Source: Liolophura sinensis | Lineage: Eukaryota > Mollusca > Polyplacophora > Chitonida > Chitonidae | Assembly: GCF_032854445.1 (NCBI RefSeq) | Contig: NC_088298.1 | Location: 2,354,160-2,418,159, forward strand | Reading direction: 5' to 3' | Length of the DNA stretch: 64,000 nucleotides | Shown here: positions 1-12,400 of the stretch, piece after piece | How the letters are laid out: each line of letters begins with the position of its first letter | How positions within the stretch are numbered: the stretch's first letter is position 1 | Program-made: the position numbers and the translations under genes | The notes under the pieces: model-generated | The model's input: the letters and a program-made list of their open reading frames with translations, nothing else | Databases searched by the model: none | What the model was told of the DNA's origin: nothing

Positions 1-210
1 CTGCAGTGGATGTTGCAAATAGTAGTTTGTTTTCTTTATATCCCCCCCCCACAAAAAAAAATATGCGAATGTATCAGGGATTCAACCACAGTATATTGCC
101 AACATTATTTGCCATTACAGGTGCTTATACATTTGCTGGTTCATCAATAATTGCTTTTTCTTTCATTTTTTGTTTGCACCAGCCTATTTTCTACGTTACA
201 TACAGCTGTA

Positions 211-320
211 GTATGGTTATGGGTTTCCGGTTTCCTCCCACCAAAATGCTGGCTGCCATCGTGAAATATTCTTGAGTTTGGCGTAAAACACCAATCAAAT
301 AAATAAATAAATAAATAAAT
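211..320 (+). mobile_element. SINE family A, 3' part
   Basis: Carries the conserved 3' half of the family (CACCAAAATGCTGGCTGCC, then GTGAAATATTCTTGAG, then a CAAATAAATAAA tail). 5'-truncated. Confidence 0.85.
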
Positions 321-624
321 TCTTAATGATATGCCCATTGTACACTTTCTGCCAACCCTGTGTCCTTATGTACAGGTATAGTGTATATACATTATAGAGC
401 TCTCTGCATGCGTACATGTTTTTCCCAGGAAATGTCAAACTGACCTGCTTGGTTCATCTGGTTGACAATTAGTGCTCACACATAGATGTGGGAATGGTGC
501 TGTTGTAAAATATCTAGGGCCAGTCAAAGGAACAAAAACCAATTTTTCTTCTAGGCTTCTGGAAAGAAAGGTTTTAGTGGTGGGTTTGTAAATTGAAATT
601 TATCCATGTCAGTTTGAACAAAGA

Positions 625-900
625 GGGCCATCACGGCCAAGTGATTAGCATGCTAGTGCAGCATAGTGACTCAGGAACCTCTGACAATATTGCTGTCAGT
701 GTGAGTTCAAGCCCAGCTCATGCTGGCTTCCTCTCCAGTCGCACATGAGAACATTTGCCAGCAGCCTGTGGAGGGTTGTGGTTTCCCCCCCCAAGGCTCT
801 ACCCGGTGTTCTCTCCACCATAATGTTGAATGTGTCGTGTATGTGAAATACATGTATTCTTGAGTACGACAGAAAAAACGTATCAAATAATTAAATAAAT
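625..900 (+). mobile_element. SINE family A, near full length, diverged
   Basis: Has the tRNA-like head with a B-box-like GAGTTCAAGCCC and the core GCTGGCTTCCTCTCC, then the usual 3' end. The A-box region is degenerate and the tail mutated, so this is an old copy. Confidence 0.8.
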
Positions 901-1398
901 ATTAAATTTAGACACAAACAGTGCTTGAACTTGAAGCATACATATTTTTACATAAAGTACATGTACATATTTTGTTATACAGGGGCAATTTTTTGAATAT
1001 GATATTTAGGTTAACCAGTTTGATCTCATGATCTCACATCTCTCGGTGCATGTATATAGTGTATGTAGACAGTCACCATGATGTGTTTAAGCTATACATG
1101 CAGTTGGGAGTGAGTCATCGTAAAGTTCTGATATCATTATAGATAGACATCCGTTCTCAAAATGCAGCAGCATCATCATCATGTCGGCTGTGTTACTATG
1201 TAGATATTACCATCGGACTTTCTGCTACTGTCAAAGTAGGCCTATACATACATGTACATATATGCTGTGAATTTATGTACAAGTACATGTATGTATATAG
1301 TGTAGAGTGTACACAGGCGGTGTGGTTATTGTACATTTATGGTTATTTTGACAGCATTATACAGCTTAGGGCTGCCTTTTTGAAGTTTTGCTTCCTTT

Positions 1399-1506
1399 GT
1401 TTCATTACCATCTGATATAACGTTTTGTTCCCTGTGTTCATTACCTTTTGAAATAATGTTTTGTTTCCCTGTGTTCCGTTACCTTTTGGAGCAATGTTTT
1501 GTCTGA
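1399..1506. repeat. Short tandem repeat, 37-bp unit, 3 copies
   Basis: Three diverged copies of a unit containing TTCATTACC and GTTTTGTTCCCTGTG. It runs into the SINE fragment just downstream. Confidence 0.6.
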
Positions 1507-1510
1507 CAGA

Positions 1511-1631
1511 AACCTGTGGATGGTCACAAGCCCGGTTTCTTCCCAGCAAAATGCTGGCTGCTATCATATAAGTGAAAAATTCTTGAGTACAGTGTAAGAC
1601 ACCAGTTAAAAAAATAAAATGAACAAATAAA
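1511..1631 (+). mobile_element. SINE family A, 3' part
   Basis: CCTGTGGATGGTC, AATGCTGGCTGC and GTGAAAAATTCTTGAG in the family order, with an A-rich tail. 5'-truncated. Confidence 0.75.
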
Positions 1632-1718
1632 GTTTAGCTTTTACCAAGTGACAGGTCTTTGATTTTGACTGATTCATCCACCTTCGGACCTTTTGAGATC
1701 TCTTTGCAAAGTTTGATT

Positions 1719-1806
1719 GATTTGTTATCAGAAAAACCTTAGTGTTGGCATCATAAAGTATCATGTTAAGACCTTTATGTGCTTTTGCAAATGCATTTTT
1801 ACAATG
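1719..1806 (-). repeat. Dispersed repeat 'TTTCACCTAAA' family, fragment
   Basis: The reverse complement carries TGATGCCAACA and a nearby CTGATAA, matching internal parts of the copies at 11064, 19150 and 44904. Both termini are missing. Confidence 0.45.
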
Positions 1807-1886
1807 AATATTTGTCACATGCCTCGTGGTTCCAGGTTGTTCTCATTTGAGGGAACATGAGTCTACTTGTGACTAATACTATACCA

Positions 1887-2106
1887 CGGGGCCTCCAGGG
1901 CTGAGTTGGTTAGTGCACTAGTGCAGCGTAATGAGCCAGGAGTCTCTCACCAATGCGGTCGCTGTGAGTTCAAGTCTAGCTCATGCTGGCTTCCTCTCCG
2001 GCCGTACGTGGGAAGGTCTGTCAGCAACCTGTGGGTGGTCGTGGGTTTCCACGCACCATAATGCTGGCCGCCATCGTATAAGTGAAATATTGTTGAGTAC
2101 GGCGTT
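1887..2106 (+). mobile_element. SINE family A, full head, truncated tail
   Basis: Good A-box region (GAGTTGGTTAGTGC) and B-box region (GAGTTCAAGTC), core GCTGGCTTCCTCTCCGGCC, and 3' end up to GAGTACGGCG. The AAAT tail is lost. Confidence 0.85.
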
Positions 2107-3995
2107 TAGAAATCATGAATAATTAGATATGGATGAGGTTTGTAAGTGTTCCTGGGGTAATAGGTGTTTAGAAATCATGACTGCTTGAATCAGTGATGAG
2201 AACCATATTTTTCAGGGTAATATTTTGAACATTTAGACTGGCGTTAGACAAGGTGGTCTTAAGGGTTGCTGGTTGTTTGATATAGAACGTGTAGCCTGAT
2301 TAGACAGATGGAAGAAGCGTAAACCTGTAACCTTCTTAAGGCTTGTGTTAGACTGGTGTCAAGCTACTGGTCAGAGTTTGCTTTACCCAATCTGGCCACT
2401 GGTCAAATGCTAGCCAAGCTTAGACCAGTCAACATTCCTCAACATTGTGCCAATAGTCTGAAAAATGTTGAGCTGATGTGAGAGTCAGACTGGTGAAAAA
2501 GCTGACAGGTGTAGCTGATGTAGCTGATGTAGCTTGTATGTCCACAGTCAGTCATGCTCATGAATTTTTAATACCACCTAAAAATGTCATAGATTTTGAA
2601 CTACTCCAGGACCAAGCTATACGTAGGTGGAGTAAGGTCACACCAATTATATTTTGTGTTTTACATTCGAACTACATCTAAAATAATCCAGAAATGGAAT
2701 AAAAATAAACTAAAAATAAACCTTTTTATTTGGTCTATTCGCAGGTACCTAACAGTTTTATGATTTTCGTGTGTTTCAAAGCTTTCCAGTCATGTACATG
2801 TAAATATGTGCTCAGCAGAAGACTTCCAACTTTTGTTTTATGCCCTCTGACGACATGGGGAAAAGATTTATTGTGTTCATAAAACAAATTAAATTGGTGT
2901 TGTCTAAAGGAGAGTACTATGTCGTTAAATAATGTATCGATATCAGTAATTCATTTAGCAAACTATTTATCAGTATGGTGAATGCAGCTATTTGTCAATA
3001 TACACAATGATTTTTCAATATTGATAATTCATTTAAGGATATCAATATTATCAATTATCGATATTCATAATGATTTGTTGATATTGATAATTGCGGATTG
3101 AATGTTAATTTGGCCCCGTATATTTACATGTGCAATGGGTCTTTCTGTTAAAGGATACATGAAATGCCTCGGTTTTATTCTTAATGTGCAGATTATCATG
3201 TATGATAACAAATAACAGTACAAACAAATTTTTCAGCTTTCACTTTGGGTGGTAAAAATGATTTCAATGTACAGTTTTCTTAACGCCCCACCGGTTAGCC
3301 AGAAATTAAGCAGCTTGCAACTGTGACATCAGAGATTATCACCTTGCCCACACTGTAGCGTTATGGTTCATTGGGCTCCGAGCAAGATCAACCATGACAT
3401 AATTTCTGAAAAAAATCTGACAAAAAATCTGCGTAATATAGAGGGGTAATTAATAGGTATAAAAATACCTCTCAAATGAAATTGGTGAACAAAATTCCGG
3501 GGTGTAATTTTTTCCAGTTGGCATAGAAACGTAATCTTTGTTTTGTGGTTCCTTTTCACGTATCCTTTAATTTGGGTGTAAACTTTAATTTCGACAAAAT
3601 GTCTCTTGTGTGTGTTTTTATGATGCTCATGTGCAGGTGTAGTTTGCTGTCATGTGTATCAAAGTGGGACAGGCTGTGGTATTTTACTAACTGTGTAGCA
3701 AGCTGTCGCAAGTCCAGGTACAAGGAAGTCTTAATGAGATTGATTATTCCAGTCTTGACAAGTACAGGTGACAGCCTTAATCTTCACCTTGATGTGTAAC
3801 TTCCCTGAGGGTGGTTTAGTGATACCTGGAATTCTGTTATAGTTTGGTTTCACCTATTTTATTCTGTGTTTAACTGGTCAGCTGGCTCTTAAAAAATGGG
3901 GGGGGGGGGGGGGGAAAGAGAAAAACTGAAAATCCGCTCCTTCATTCACACCACGTCTGCATATTAGATATTTCTCCATTTTATCTTTATTTTTC

Positions 3996-4140
3996 CGTAT
4001 GTGGGATGGTCTGGCAGCAACCTGCGGAAGTTCATGGGTTTCCCCGTGTTGTGCCCAGTTTCCTCCCACCATAATGTTGGCTGTAGTATAATTGAAATAT
4101 TTCCTGAGTACGGCGTAAAACACCAATCAAATAAATAAAT
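3996..4140 (+). mobile_element. SINE family A, 3' part
   Basis: Core GTGGGATGGTCTGGCAGC through CACCAATCAAATAAATAAAT. The tRNA-like head is missing; a poly-G run lies about 90 bp upstream. Confidence 0.85.
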
Positions 4141-4382
4141 ATTTTCATTTTTTAACTACAAATTGGTATGGCCTAATATCGTCATGCATTCTTCTCTGGA
4201 AAATTTGTGAACGTGATTGTCCACCTGTTTTTACAGCTTATAGTTTGATTTGCCTGATGACAATTCTTTCATAAGGGCCTGCGTCATATTAATTACATGC
4301 AAATTGCCGAAATCTTCATGGTGTTTTTAACAAACTATTTTGACTAACTGTTTTGCCCTATTTGCGAAACGCATATGTACAT

Positions 4383-5298
4383 GATCAGTTGATGAAAAAT
4401 GAGGTGAAGTTACATGTACATGTACATCAGGGTGATCAGTTGGTGAAAAATGAGGTGGAGTTATATGTGATTCATATAAAATTTCATCTGATTCTTCACA
4501 ATCTCAGTACATCAAGGTGATCAGTTGGTGAAAAATGAGGTGAAGTTACATGTACATGTACATCAGGGTGATCAGTTGGTGAAAAATGAGGTGAAGTTAC
4601 ATGTACATGTACATCAGGGTGATCAGTTGGTGAAAAATGAGGTGAAGTTACATGTACATGTACATCAGGGTGATCAGTTGGTGAAAAATGAGGTGAAGTT
4701 ATATGTGATTCATATAAAATTCATCTGATTCTTCACAATCTCAGTACATCAAGGTGATCAGTTGGTGAAAAATGAGGTGAAGTTACATGTACATGTACAT
4801 CAGGGTGATCAGTTGGTGAAAAATGAGGTGAAGTTATATGTGATTCATATAAAATTTCATCTGATTCTTCACAATCGAATACATAAAGGTGATCAGTTGG
4901 TGAAGAATGAGGTGAAGTTACATGTACATGTACATCAGGGTGATCAGTTGGTGAAAAATGAGGTGAAGTTATATGTGATTCACATAAAATTTCATCTGAT
5001 TCTTCACAATCTCAGTACATCAAGGTGATCAGTTGGTGAAAAATGAGGTGAAGTTACATGTACATGTACATCAGGGTGATCAGTTGGTGAAAAATGAGGT
5101 GAAGTTATATGTGATTCACATAAAATTTCATCTGATTCTTCACAATCTCAGTACATCAAGGTGATCAGTTGGTGAAAAATGAGGTGAAGTTACATGTACA
5201 TGTACATCAGGGTGATCAGTTGGTGAAAAATGAGGTGAAGTTATATGTGATTCACATAAAATTTCATCTGATTCTTCACAATCTGAATACATCAAGGT
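4383..5298. repeat. Two-unit satellite (A = 51 bp, B = 84-85 bp; order ABAAABABABABAB)
   Basis: Both units begin GATCAGTTGGTGAAAAATGA. A continues with an ACATGTACATGTACAT palindrome; B continues with an AT-rich section (CATAAAATTTCATCTGATTC). I count 8 A and 6 B units. Past position 4756 the pattern is strict A-B dimers of about 136 bp. Because 51 is divisible by 3, the A runs give spurious open frames on the plus strand. Confidence 0.95.
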
Positions 5299-5937
5299 GG
5301 TCATGTACAGCCAGCAAATAGTAAGTTTTTATCTCCAGGGCAAGGCTGCCAAGTGCATGAATGCTTGTTAGAAGTTTAATCCTCATTGCTTATTACAAAT
5401 TAATCCAGTAACAAAATCCTTACATTTGAGCAGTGGCGGATTAGTGCAGTAGCTCTTTGAAAGGGCACAGGGGTTTTCAGTGCAAGATTACTAGCGAACT
5501 GTTTCTGCCCCAAAAAAGAAATTTGTTACAACTGTTTGCCAGAGCTCTTGGCACGTTGACCCATTTACGGCCTAGGAGCTGGCAAACTCGGACTGTTCAA
5601 ACACAAAGCCCTGTGAGGTCATCAAATAAAGTCCTCAGGTCTGTTACAACACAAGGATGTAAAGGGAGATAACTGTGTCCAGCAGGTGCGACTGAATGGT
5701 GCCGGACTCAGTGGGGGAGTTAGTTAGTTACATGTTACATGTTTTCTGGCCACACTGTACATTGTGGCCAGATTTACTGCTTCCTATGCAATGGATGTCA
5801 ATTATCGTACTACCATGTGCACTATGTAATCTGCGTCAACAAAGTCATGATGTATTCTGCCCATGGAGGTAGAAATAATTAGATATAAGTATATAAACAT
5901 GTAAATGTTCTACCTCTATGATCGACCCAAACTGGGA

Positions 5938-5985
5938 TCTGCCCAGTTTCCTCCCACCCTAATGCTGGCTGCTGTCATACATGCG
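5938..5985 (+). mobile_element. SINE family A, small core fragment
   Basis: Only the segment CCCAGTTTCCTCCCACC followed by AATGCTGGCTGC is preserved. Confidence 0.55.
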
Positions 5986-6546
5986 TGAGCACGAGCGTAG
6001 AGCACGAATGACATAAATAAGAAAATAATCAATATTTTAGCAGAGGAAAATTTTATGCCATAGCAATATTGAATGTTTTAAGTGTGTTAAACAAATTTAT
6101 TGACAGTTGTAGATAAAGTTCAATGTACCCTCAACATTTAGCCATGTTGTGTGTTAATGGGCATAATACTGTACTACTGATGTAACTCGGTAAAGAAACA
6201 AAGAAACAAGAAACAAAGACATGTCTGCTTCAGAAGAGAACAAGTAAAGTAAAGCTCATGCTGTTATCCATTTTCAAATGTTAGCTTGTACCGTATTGTA
6301 TCAGAGCAATTTTTTCCTAAATTCTTTTTCTGGAACGTGTTAAAACACAAGGTTTATGAAAGTATTTTTCATAATTATTAAAGTCAGATCAGACATACTT
6401 TTGAGAACAGGCAGCAGTGCTCTCTGAGTCAGCTCCACAAGATTCGTAAGAAACTTTAATTTACCAAAACGGCGATCAACGGCTCATACATGTATGTACA
6501 TACATGCAACGCAAACTGAACAGGTAACAGTACCACAGTCCGCAAC

Positions 6547-6785
6547 CTACGTAGCAAAGTTGGTTAGCATGCCAGCATTGCGCAATGATACTAGAGCCTC
6601 TCACCGATGAGAGTTCAAGTCCAATTCATGTTGGCTTCCTCTCTGACTGTAAGTGGGAAGGTCTGCAGCAGCCTGCAAATGGTAATGGGTTGCCCGCCTC
6701 CCACCATAATGCTTTCCGCCATCGTAAAAGCGAAATATTCTTGAGTACTATGTAAAACACCAAACAAATACTAGTAAATAAATAC
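6547..6785 (+). mobile_element. SINE family A, near full length
   Basis: Head with AAGTTGGTTAGCATG and GAGTTCAAGTCC, core TGGCTTCCTCTC, 3' end CGAAATATTCTTGAGTAC, and a decayed AAAT tail. Confidence 0.82.
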
Positions 6786-8770
6786 ATACAGCCTGGAACC
6801 TGAAGCTCTGTGTTTAGAGTATTTCATATTGTCATACTTATAAAACAAAGTATGGGATAGGTTTTTGATTTCTGCCTATTCATGCATCCATTGTTGGCAT
6901 AGTTTGTGAAGAAGGTAAATTTGAATGGTAGCTGCACTGTAGGCCAGTCCTGTAAAGATCACTATAAACAGCTGCTGTACATGCATGAAGGCTGACTGAA
7001 CATGCACGATAGGGATCTTGGCAAGTTGACAAGGCTGAGAATTACAGTGGCTGCACTGTTCAAGTGCGTGCATGCTTTCTGTTTTTGTAAGCTCTGTCAA
7101 TGTAAGGGTATGTAGTTCTGGCAAAAGCCTTCATTAGATATTAAAAATAGAACACTGAGCTCGGAGTGGAGCTCTCAGCTGTTTCCAGAACAAACTCAAT
7201 ACGGACCTAAATATTTAAATTACTTATTTATTTGATTGCTGTGTCACAAACGTATTAAGCTGTAATATGACTTAAAAAAATTTTCCTGCAAATTCTTCTC
7301 ATTCACAGACTAAAACGATCTCAAAAAGCATCATTTTGATTTGCAATTTATAAAATTTCTTTATGATAGGTCACAATGTCAAACTATAAAAGTTGGGATC
7401 AGGGCCTTCAGTTGTTTGCTGTATATAGACCTGTAAATATACCCTGTTCACCGATAGGATGTCTTGAAATGTGACGAACTGAAAAACAAACATACAGACA
7501 GTTTGCTTGTCGCGGCTAAATGTCCAAAAGTACAGGTATTACCTTTTGTTAGTTGCATCATTCTGATGATATTCAGATATCATGATCAAGGCTTAACATC
7601 TCTTTTGGCATATAATGGTTTCTCTGAGCCTTTCATTTACTGCATTTGGAAAAAATGTTGTTCACATGTACATGTACTACTTGTATATTCTAAAATATGC
7701 TGCATACAAAAAAAGCATTAAACATTGTGCATTTTGATGTCCATGTTCATACTTTAGCTTATTATACAGTGTCAAAAACCCTTGAAAATGTTACCCAACA
7801 CACAGTAGATCCACGGACATGTGTGTCAGGCTGAAACAATTAAGGATAATTCACTAACGAGGTGTTGTAGAACTTGTTTTACAAATGCCCATGGGGCCTA
7901 TTCAGTATTGTAGATGTATGTGTAAACATAAATGTGTTAATAGGTGTGTATCTAGTTTGGCTTGGAAGTGCGAGCTAGGGTCTTGTCTAGCGACTATGAA
8001 ATCAGGTTCAACAAGCTGTGTAATGGACAATTTGATTGACCGTTTTAGTAAGAGATTTGACACAGGTGTGTTAACGAACCAGTCAAACAATTTACCTGTG
8101 TATAAAGGTCATCCACATGTATCTGCATGTTATTGTTCACATACCTACAAATGTACGCAACCCTCAGTATTCTGGCAACTTTCAATGCAAGTGGGGGTGC
8201 AGGTTCAAATCCAGCTCTGGTTATAGTTCGGCTACAGATGTAGTCAGGAGGTTTGTCAGATATCTGCCATAGGTCCGCAGTTTACTCCAGACACTCTAGT
8301 TCTCTCTACTCAGACCAAAGTGTAAAATTCATGGGTACCACATTTTTAATCCTGGATAAAAGAAACAAATGAAGTGCCACAAAATTTAATCATGTACACA
8401 TACATTTGTATTTTAAGAATCCCCATACTACATTTTTTTAGTTTTAAATTGGTACATGGTCAAGCTTCAAGCTTTTGGTCATATAATTCACAATTAAACA
8501 GTTACAGCCTATATTGCATACATATTAAGGGAAGGAGTTGCATTATGTAACATATACATAATAGGTTCGTAAGAATTGTAATCATGCTAGATAGGATATA
8601 CCTCAACTGTCACTGTACGAAGAGATGCATGTGTATTTGTGCAGATTTTGTGTCTCTCCCCCCCCCCCACCCCAGCCCCCAAAGAGAAAGCAAGTACATG
8701 TTGAATTTAATAGCCAACCCTGTTCCACATTGTACATGTATATACTGTATGTATGCTTTTATTTTTGTGT

Positions 8771-9038
8771 CGGGGCCTCCGTGGCTCATTTGGTTAGTGC
8801 GCTAGCGCAGTGTAATGACCAAGGAGCCTCTCACCAATGTTTTCGCTGTGAGTTCAAGTCCAGCTTAGGCTAGCTTTCTCTCCAGATGTTAGTGGGAAGG
8901 TCTTGCAGCAACTTGTGGATGGTCGTGGGTTTCTCCCAGGCTCTACCCAGTATCCTTCCACCATAATGCTGGCCGCCATCATATAAGTGAAATATTCTTA
9001 AGTATGGCTTAAAACAACTATTAAATAAATAAATAAAT
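8771..9038 (+). mobile_element. SINE family A, full-length reference copy with target-site duplication
   Basis: tRNA-derived head (A box TGGCTCATTTGGTTAG, B box GAGTTCAAGTCC), core, and (AAAT)n tail. It is flanked by a perfect 10-bp duplication ATTTTTGTGT (8761-8770 and 9039-9048), which defines both ends. It lies about 190 bp upstream of exon 1. Confidence 0.92.
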
Positions 9039-9226
9039 ATTTTTGTGTCATACTCAACAGGTTTGCAGTCATATGATAATGATATTCCATAGTGAGAGCC
9101 ATCTTAATTATTTGTGACATGTAAGGCATTTTAAACAGCATTGTTTCACACTGTGCGCTTTACTATGATCTCTCAGTTTTTGTCAAATTAAATTAATAAC
9201 ACTGTGTGCTCTCTTTTCCTTCTCAG

Positions 9227-9442
9227 GAGCCATCACATATTACCACTTGCCTATGAACTTTCTGGTGGGAGATACAGCTGTCAATCCATCAGGTCTCGAC
9301 GCCACAGCCAATGGAGAGCCTCGGTTGGTCAGGGGCGTGTCCCAGAATGCCTTGGCTATTGAAGGTCGTAGGCAGTGGTTAAGAGTTACTGGCCCTGGTC
9401 ATCGATATGAGTGTTTTGGAGATCTGGATAAATGTCCCAATG
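9227..9442 (+). CDS. Exon 1 (first visible): jelly-roll module 1, N-terminal part
   Basis: The acceptor tctcag is followed by GA, which completes a split Gly codon, so at least one exon lies upstream. The exon encodes the module-opening strand (ITYYHLPMNF), a conserved Gly/Val turn, and the Cys pair CFGDLDKC at residues 63 and 70, probably a disulfide, shared by all six modules. It ends in phase 1 at a gtaact donor after CPN. Unlike modules 2-6, module 1 is divided among three exons. The following intron holds a 27-bp tandem repeat, a SINE tail and a dispersed repeat. Confidence 0.85.
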
Positions 9443-12400
9443 GTAACTCAAGACTTTGCTATGTATTCATTATTCTCATGATATGTGTAAAGTTGTGTAT
9501 TTAATTTAAAATTTTACACAAAAATTGAAATTTTTTTGAGACATAAGGATTATAAAATACAAGTTTTGGTGCTGAAAGTGATATTTTTCTGGTAGACTGA
9601 TCATATTTTCCAAGCTACGACCAAAAGTCAAAATACTCAAAAACGAATACATGTAATTTAATGATGGACAAAATGTTTAGATTTAAATAACGGTCATAAA
9701 ATATAAGTTTTGGTGTTGAAAGTTATATTTTCTCAGTAGAATGTCACCCTACTTTCCAACCAACTCCTATATCTTAGCAGAAGTCCATTACCTATAGCTT
9801 TACCTATATCTTGTCTCCGCAGCCATGTACTTATTTTCTCTCTATTGTGGAGCTAATGTTTGAGAAATGACTGATGCAATGTGGGATCCCAACGCAGTTG
9901 TATTGAAATAGACTTTAAAAAATTATGACAACGGAAAGTTTTGTACAAGGATAACAATGTCTTGGATAGTAATTGTTTCAGCATTGGTTGGAAAGATAAA
10001 AATAGGCAGTGAATTTATAACTCCATACCTCCAATGATTATCGAAATTGTACTTTTTAAATACAGAGTTTCAGTTTCAAGTTGTGGCCCGTTCTTGTGGC
10101 AGCCGTTTACAATTAGATTTCCCATAATTCATTTCACAATTTCCTCCCAGGAGTTTGGTATATTTCTCTACGAGGTGGCGCGAGCTTCTACAGATGACGT
10201 AGCGTGTGTACTGTGCTGTGGAGACTAGGTTTAGGGATGTTGCCGTGGAGACTAGGTTTAGGGATGTTGGCGTGGAGACTAGGTTTAGGGATGTTGCCGT
10301 GGAGACTAGGTTTAGGGATGTTGCATACTTCTCGGTAATGGACTTCTGATCTTAGTGATGAACGAAATTTTAGGTCAGATAAAGTTTGACCTCACCTGTT
10401 AGTACATTTTACCAGGGATATCATTCTTGATATTCAGCAGCCTTAAATTGCTTTGTCTGCGGTGATAGTCTGGGCAGATCATCAGGAGAATATCACCCTC
10501 TCTTGTAACAGTTTGTGTTAATGCTTCGAACCACACCCATGTTTACAAAATCAACTTTGGTCAGCCTTGCGATAGTCGTGGGTTTCCCCCGAGCGCTGCC
10601 TGGTTTCCTCCCACCATAATGCTGGCCGCCGTCGTATAAGTGAAATATTCTTGAGTACGGCGTAAAACACCAATCAAATAAATAAATAAATAAAAATTGA
10701 TTAGCCTTGCTATTTAAAGACAGATCTAATATCAGCACAGTGCATTGGCTTGCCACTATCTTGAGGAACACCTGTGTGTAGTCTCAACTAGATACAATAC
10801 TGTAGTCCTTCTACATGTGCTTATGTATTCTGACGGAGAGAGAGAGAGAGAGAGAGAACGCAGAGGGTAAAGGTTATAAAATTGGGCGGGTAACGTACAT
10901 GTAATTTTTCAACCATTCATCAGTGGTTGAACATTGCATAGAAATTCCACTGTGTGCACATAGTTGACAAAAGCTGCTACTTTTTTGACACATTTCAATT
11001 TGCACAGCAGAACTGATAGGTAGGGCACCGTCCATATTAATAGCGAATTCCGCTTAATAAATATACTGTATTTCACCTAAAGTCAGGCAAGTAAAATTGC
11101 ACATTCAGAATTACTTAGAAGCGTTAAAGTGATACATTTGATGGCAACACAAAAGTATTTTTGATAAGAAATGTATCAAACTTCTCCAAAAAATAACCTG
11201 CTAAGTGGCTCTATATAGTGGATGAATCTAGCAAAATGTGTCACTCGAAAAATGCTGAACTTTTGGATAATTTACTGTAAGGTTTGTCTTAATGGCATAC
11301 AGAGTTAAACCAACCAATTTACTGTGAAGCAAGAACCTATTTTGTCTGTCTGTTTAGGCTACACACTCATGCTGTGGGTTCAGTTTACGGGGGCCACCAA
11401 TTCCAGGGGTGTGTATCTGTCCAATGGTGGCCACTCGGATAGGTCACATGGTATTGCCATGTACTATGGCAGTGGCCCAGCTCGAGTTTATCTTCAAGTA
11501 AGTGCTAAGTTTTATTTGTAACAGATATATTCTGTGTCTGATTAGTTATAATCGTGAGCCATCATTCTTCAGCTGGATAGTCAAACAGTCACATAGTCAA
11601 ACAGTCAGACAGTCACATAGTCAAACAGCCACATAGTCAAACAGTCACATAGTCAAACAGTCACATAGTCAAACAGTCAGACAGTCACATAGTCAAACAG
11701 TCAGACAGTCACATAGTCAAACAGCCACATAGTCAAACAGTCACATAGTCAAAGTCACATAGTCAAACAGTCACATAGTCAAACAATCAGACAGTCACAT
11801 AGTCAAACAGTCAGACAGTCACATAGTCAAACAGTCACATGGTCAGAGAGCCATCATTCTTCAGACAGCTGGATAGTCAAACAGTCACATAGTCAAACAG
11901 TCAGACAGTCACATAGTCAAACAACCAAACACAGTCAGAGAGCCATCATTCTTCAGGTGGATAGTCAAACAGTCACATAGTCAAACAGTCAGACAGTCAG
12001 ACAGTCACATAGTCAAACAGTCACATAGTCAAACAGTCAGACAGTCACATAGTCAAACAACCAAACACAGTCAGAGAGCCATCATTCTTCAGACAGCTGG
12101 ATAGTCAAACAGTCACATGGTCATACAGTCAGACAGTCGTACAGTCACATAGTCAAACAACCAAACACAGTCAGAGAGCCATCATTCTTCAGACAGCTGG
12201 ATAGTCAAACAGTCACATAGTCAAACAGTGAGACAGTCAGACAGTCACATAGTCAAACAACCAAACACAGTCAGAGAGCCATCATTCTTCAGACAGCTGG
12301 ATGGTCAAACAGTCACATAGTCATACAGTGAGACAGTCACATAGTCAAACAGTCACAGTCATGCAGTCAGAGAGCCATCATTCTTCAGACAGCTGAATAG

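Larger units (their letters stand above)
1..9226. other. Non-coding flank or 5' intron of the receptor gene
   Basis: No exon with LamG similarity and no convincing signal-peptide exon was recognised on either strand. The stretch holds SINE copies, a 37-bp short array, the two-unit satellite and dispersed repeats, listed separately. The parts 2107-3280, 5300-6546 and 6786-8770 show only AT-rich sequence with short ATGTACAT palindromes. Exon 1 enters in phase 1, so an upstream exon must exist; it may be a small unrecognised one here or lie outside the window. Confidence 0.6.
9443..11357 (+). other. Intron 1
   Basis: GT-AG, phase 1. It contains a 27-bp tandem repeat, a SINE tail, a GA microsatellite (10836-10858) and a dispersed repeat just before exon 2. 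No further exon is seen. Confidence 0.75.

Noticed and set aside
3599-3700. Possible signal-peptide exon (MSLVCVFMMLM)
   Set aside because: Hydrophobic and starts with ATG, but the only nearby GT donor gives phase 2, not the phase 1 needed to join exon 1, and nothing else supports it.
4525-5028. Open frames with a 17-residue repeat (VKNEVKLHVHVHQGDQL)
   Set aside because: Produced by the 51-bp A unit; broken whenever an 84-bp or 85-bp B unit changes the frame.
4383-5298. CRISPR-like regular repeat
   Set aside because: Units are directly contiguous with no unique spacers, and the window is plainly animal DNA.
8771-8870. tRNA gene
   Set aside because: A and B boxes are present, but the acceptor stem does not pair and the sequence continues as a SINE with a target-site duplication. 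The same holds for the heads at 24461, 16821 and 58954.
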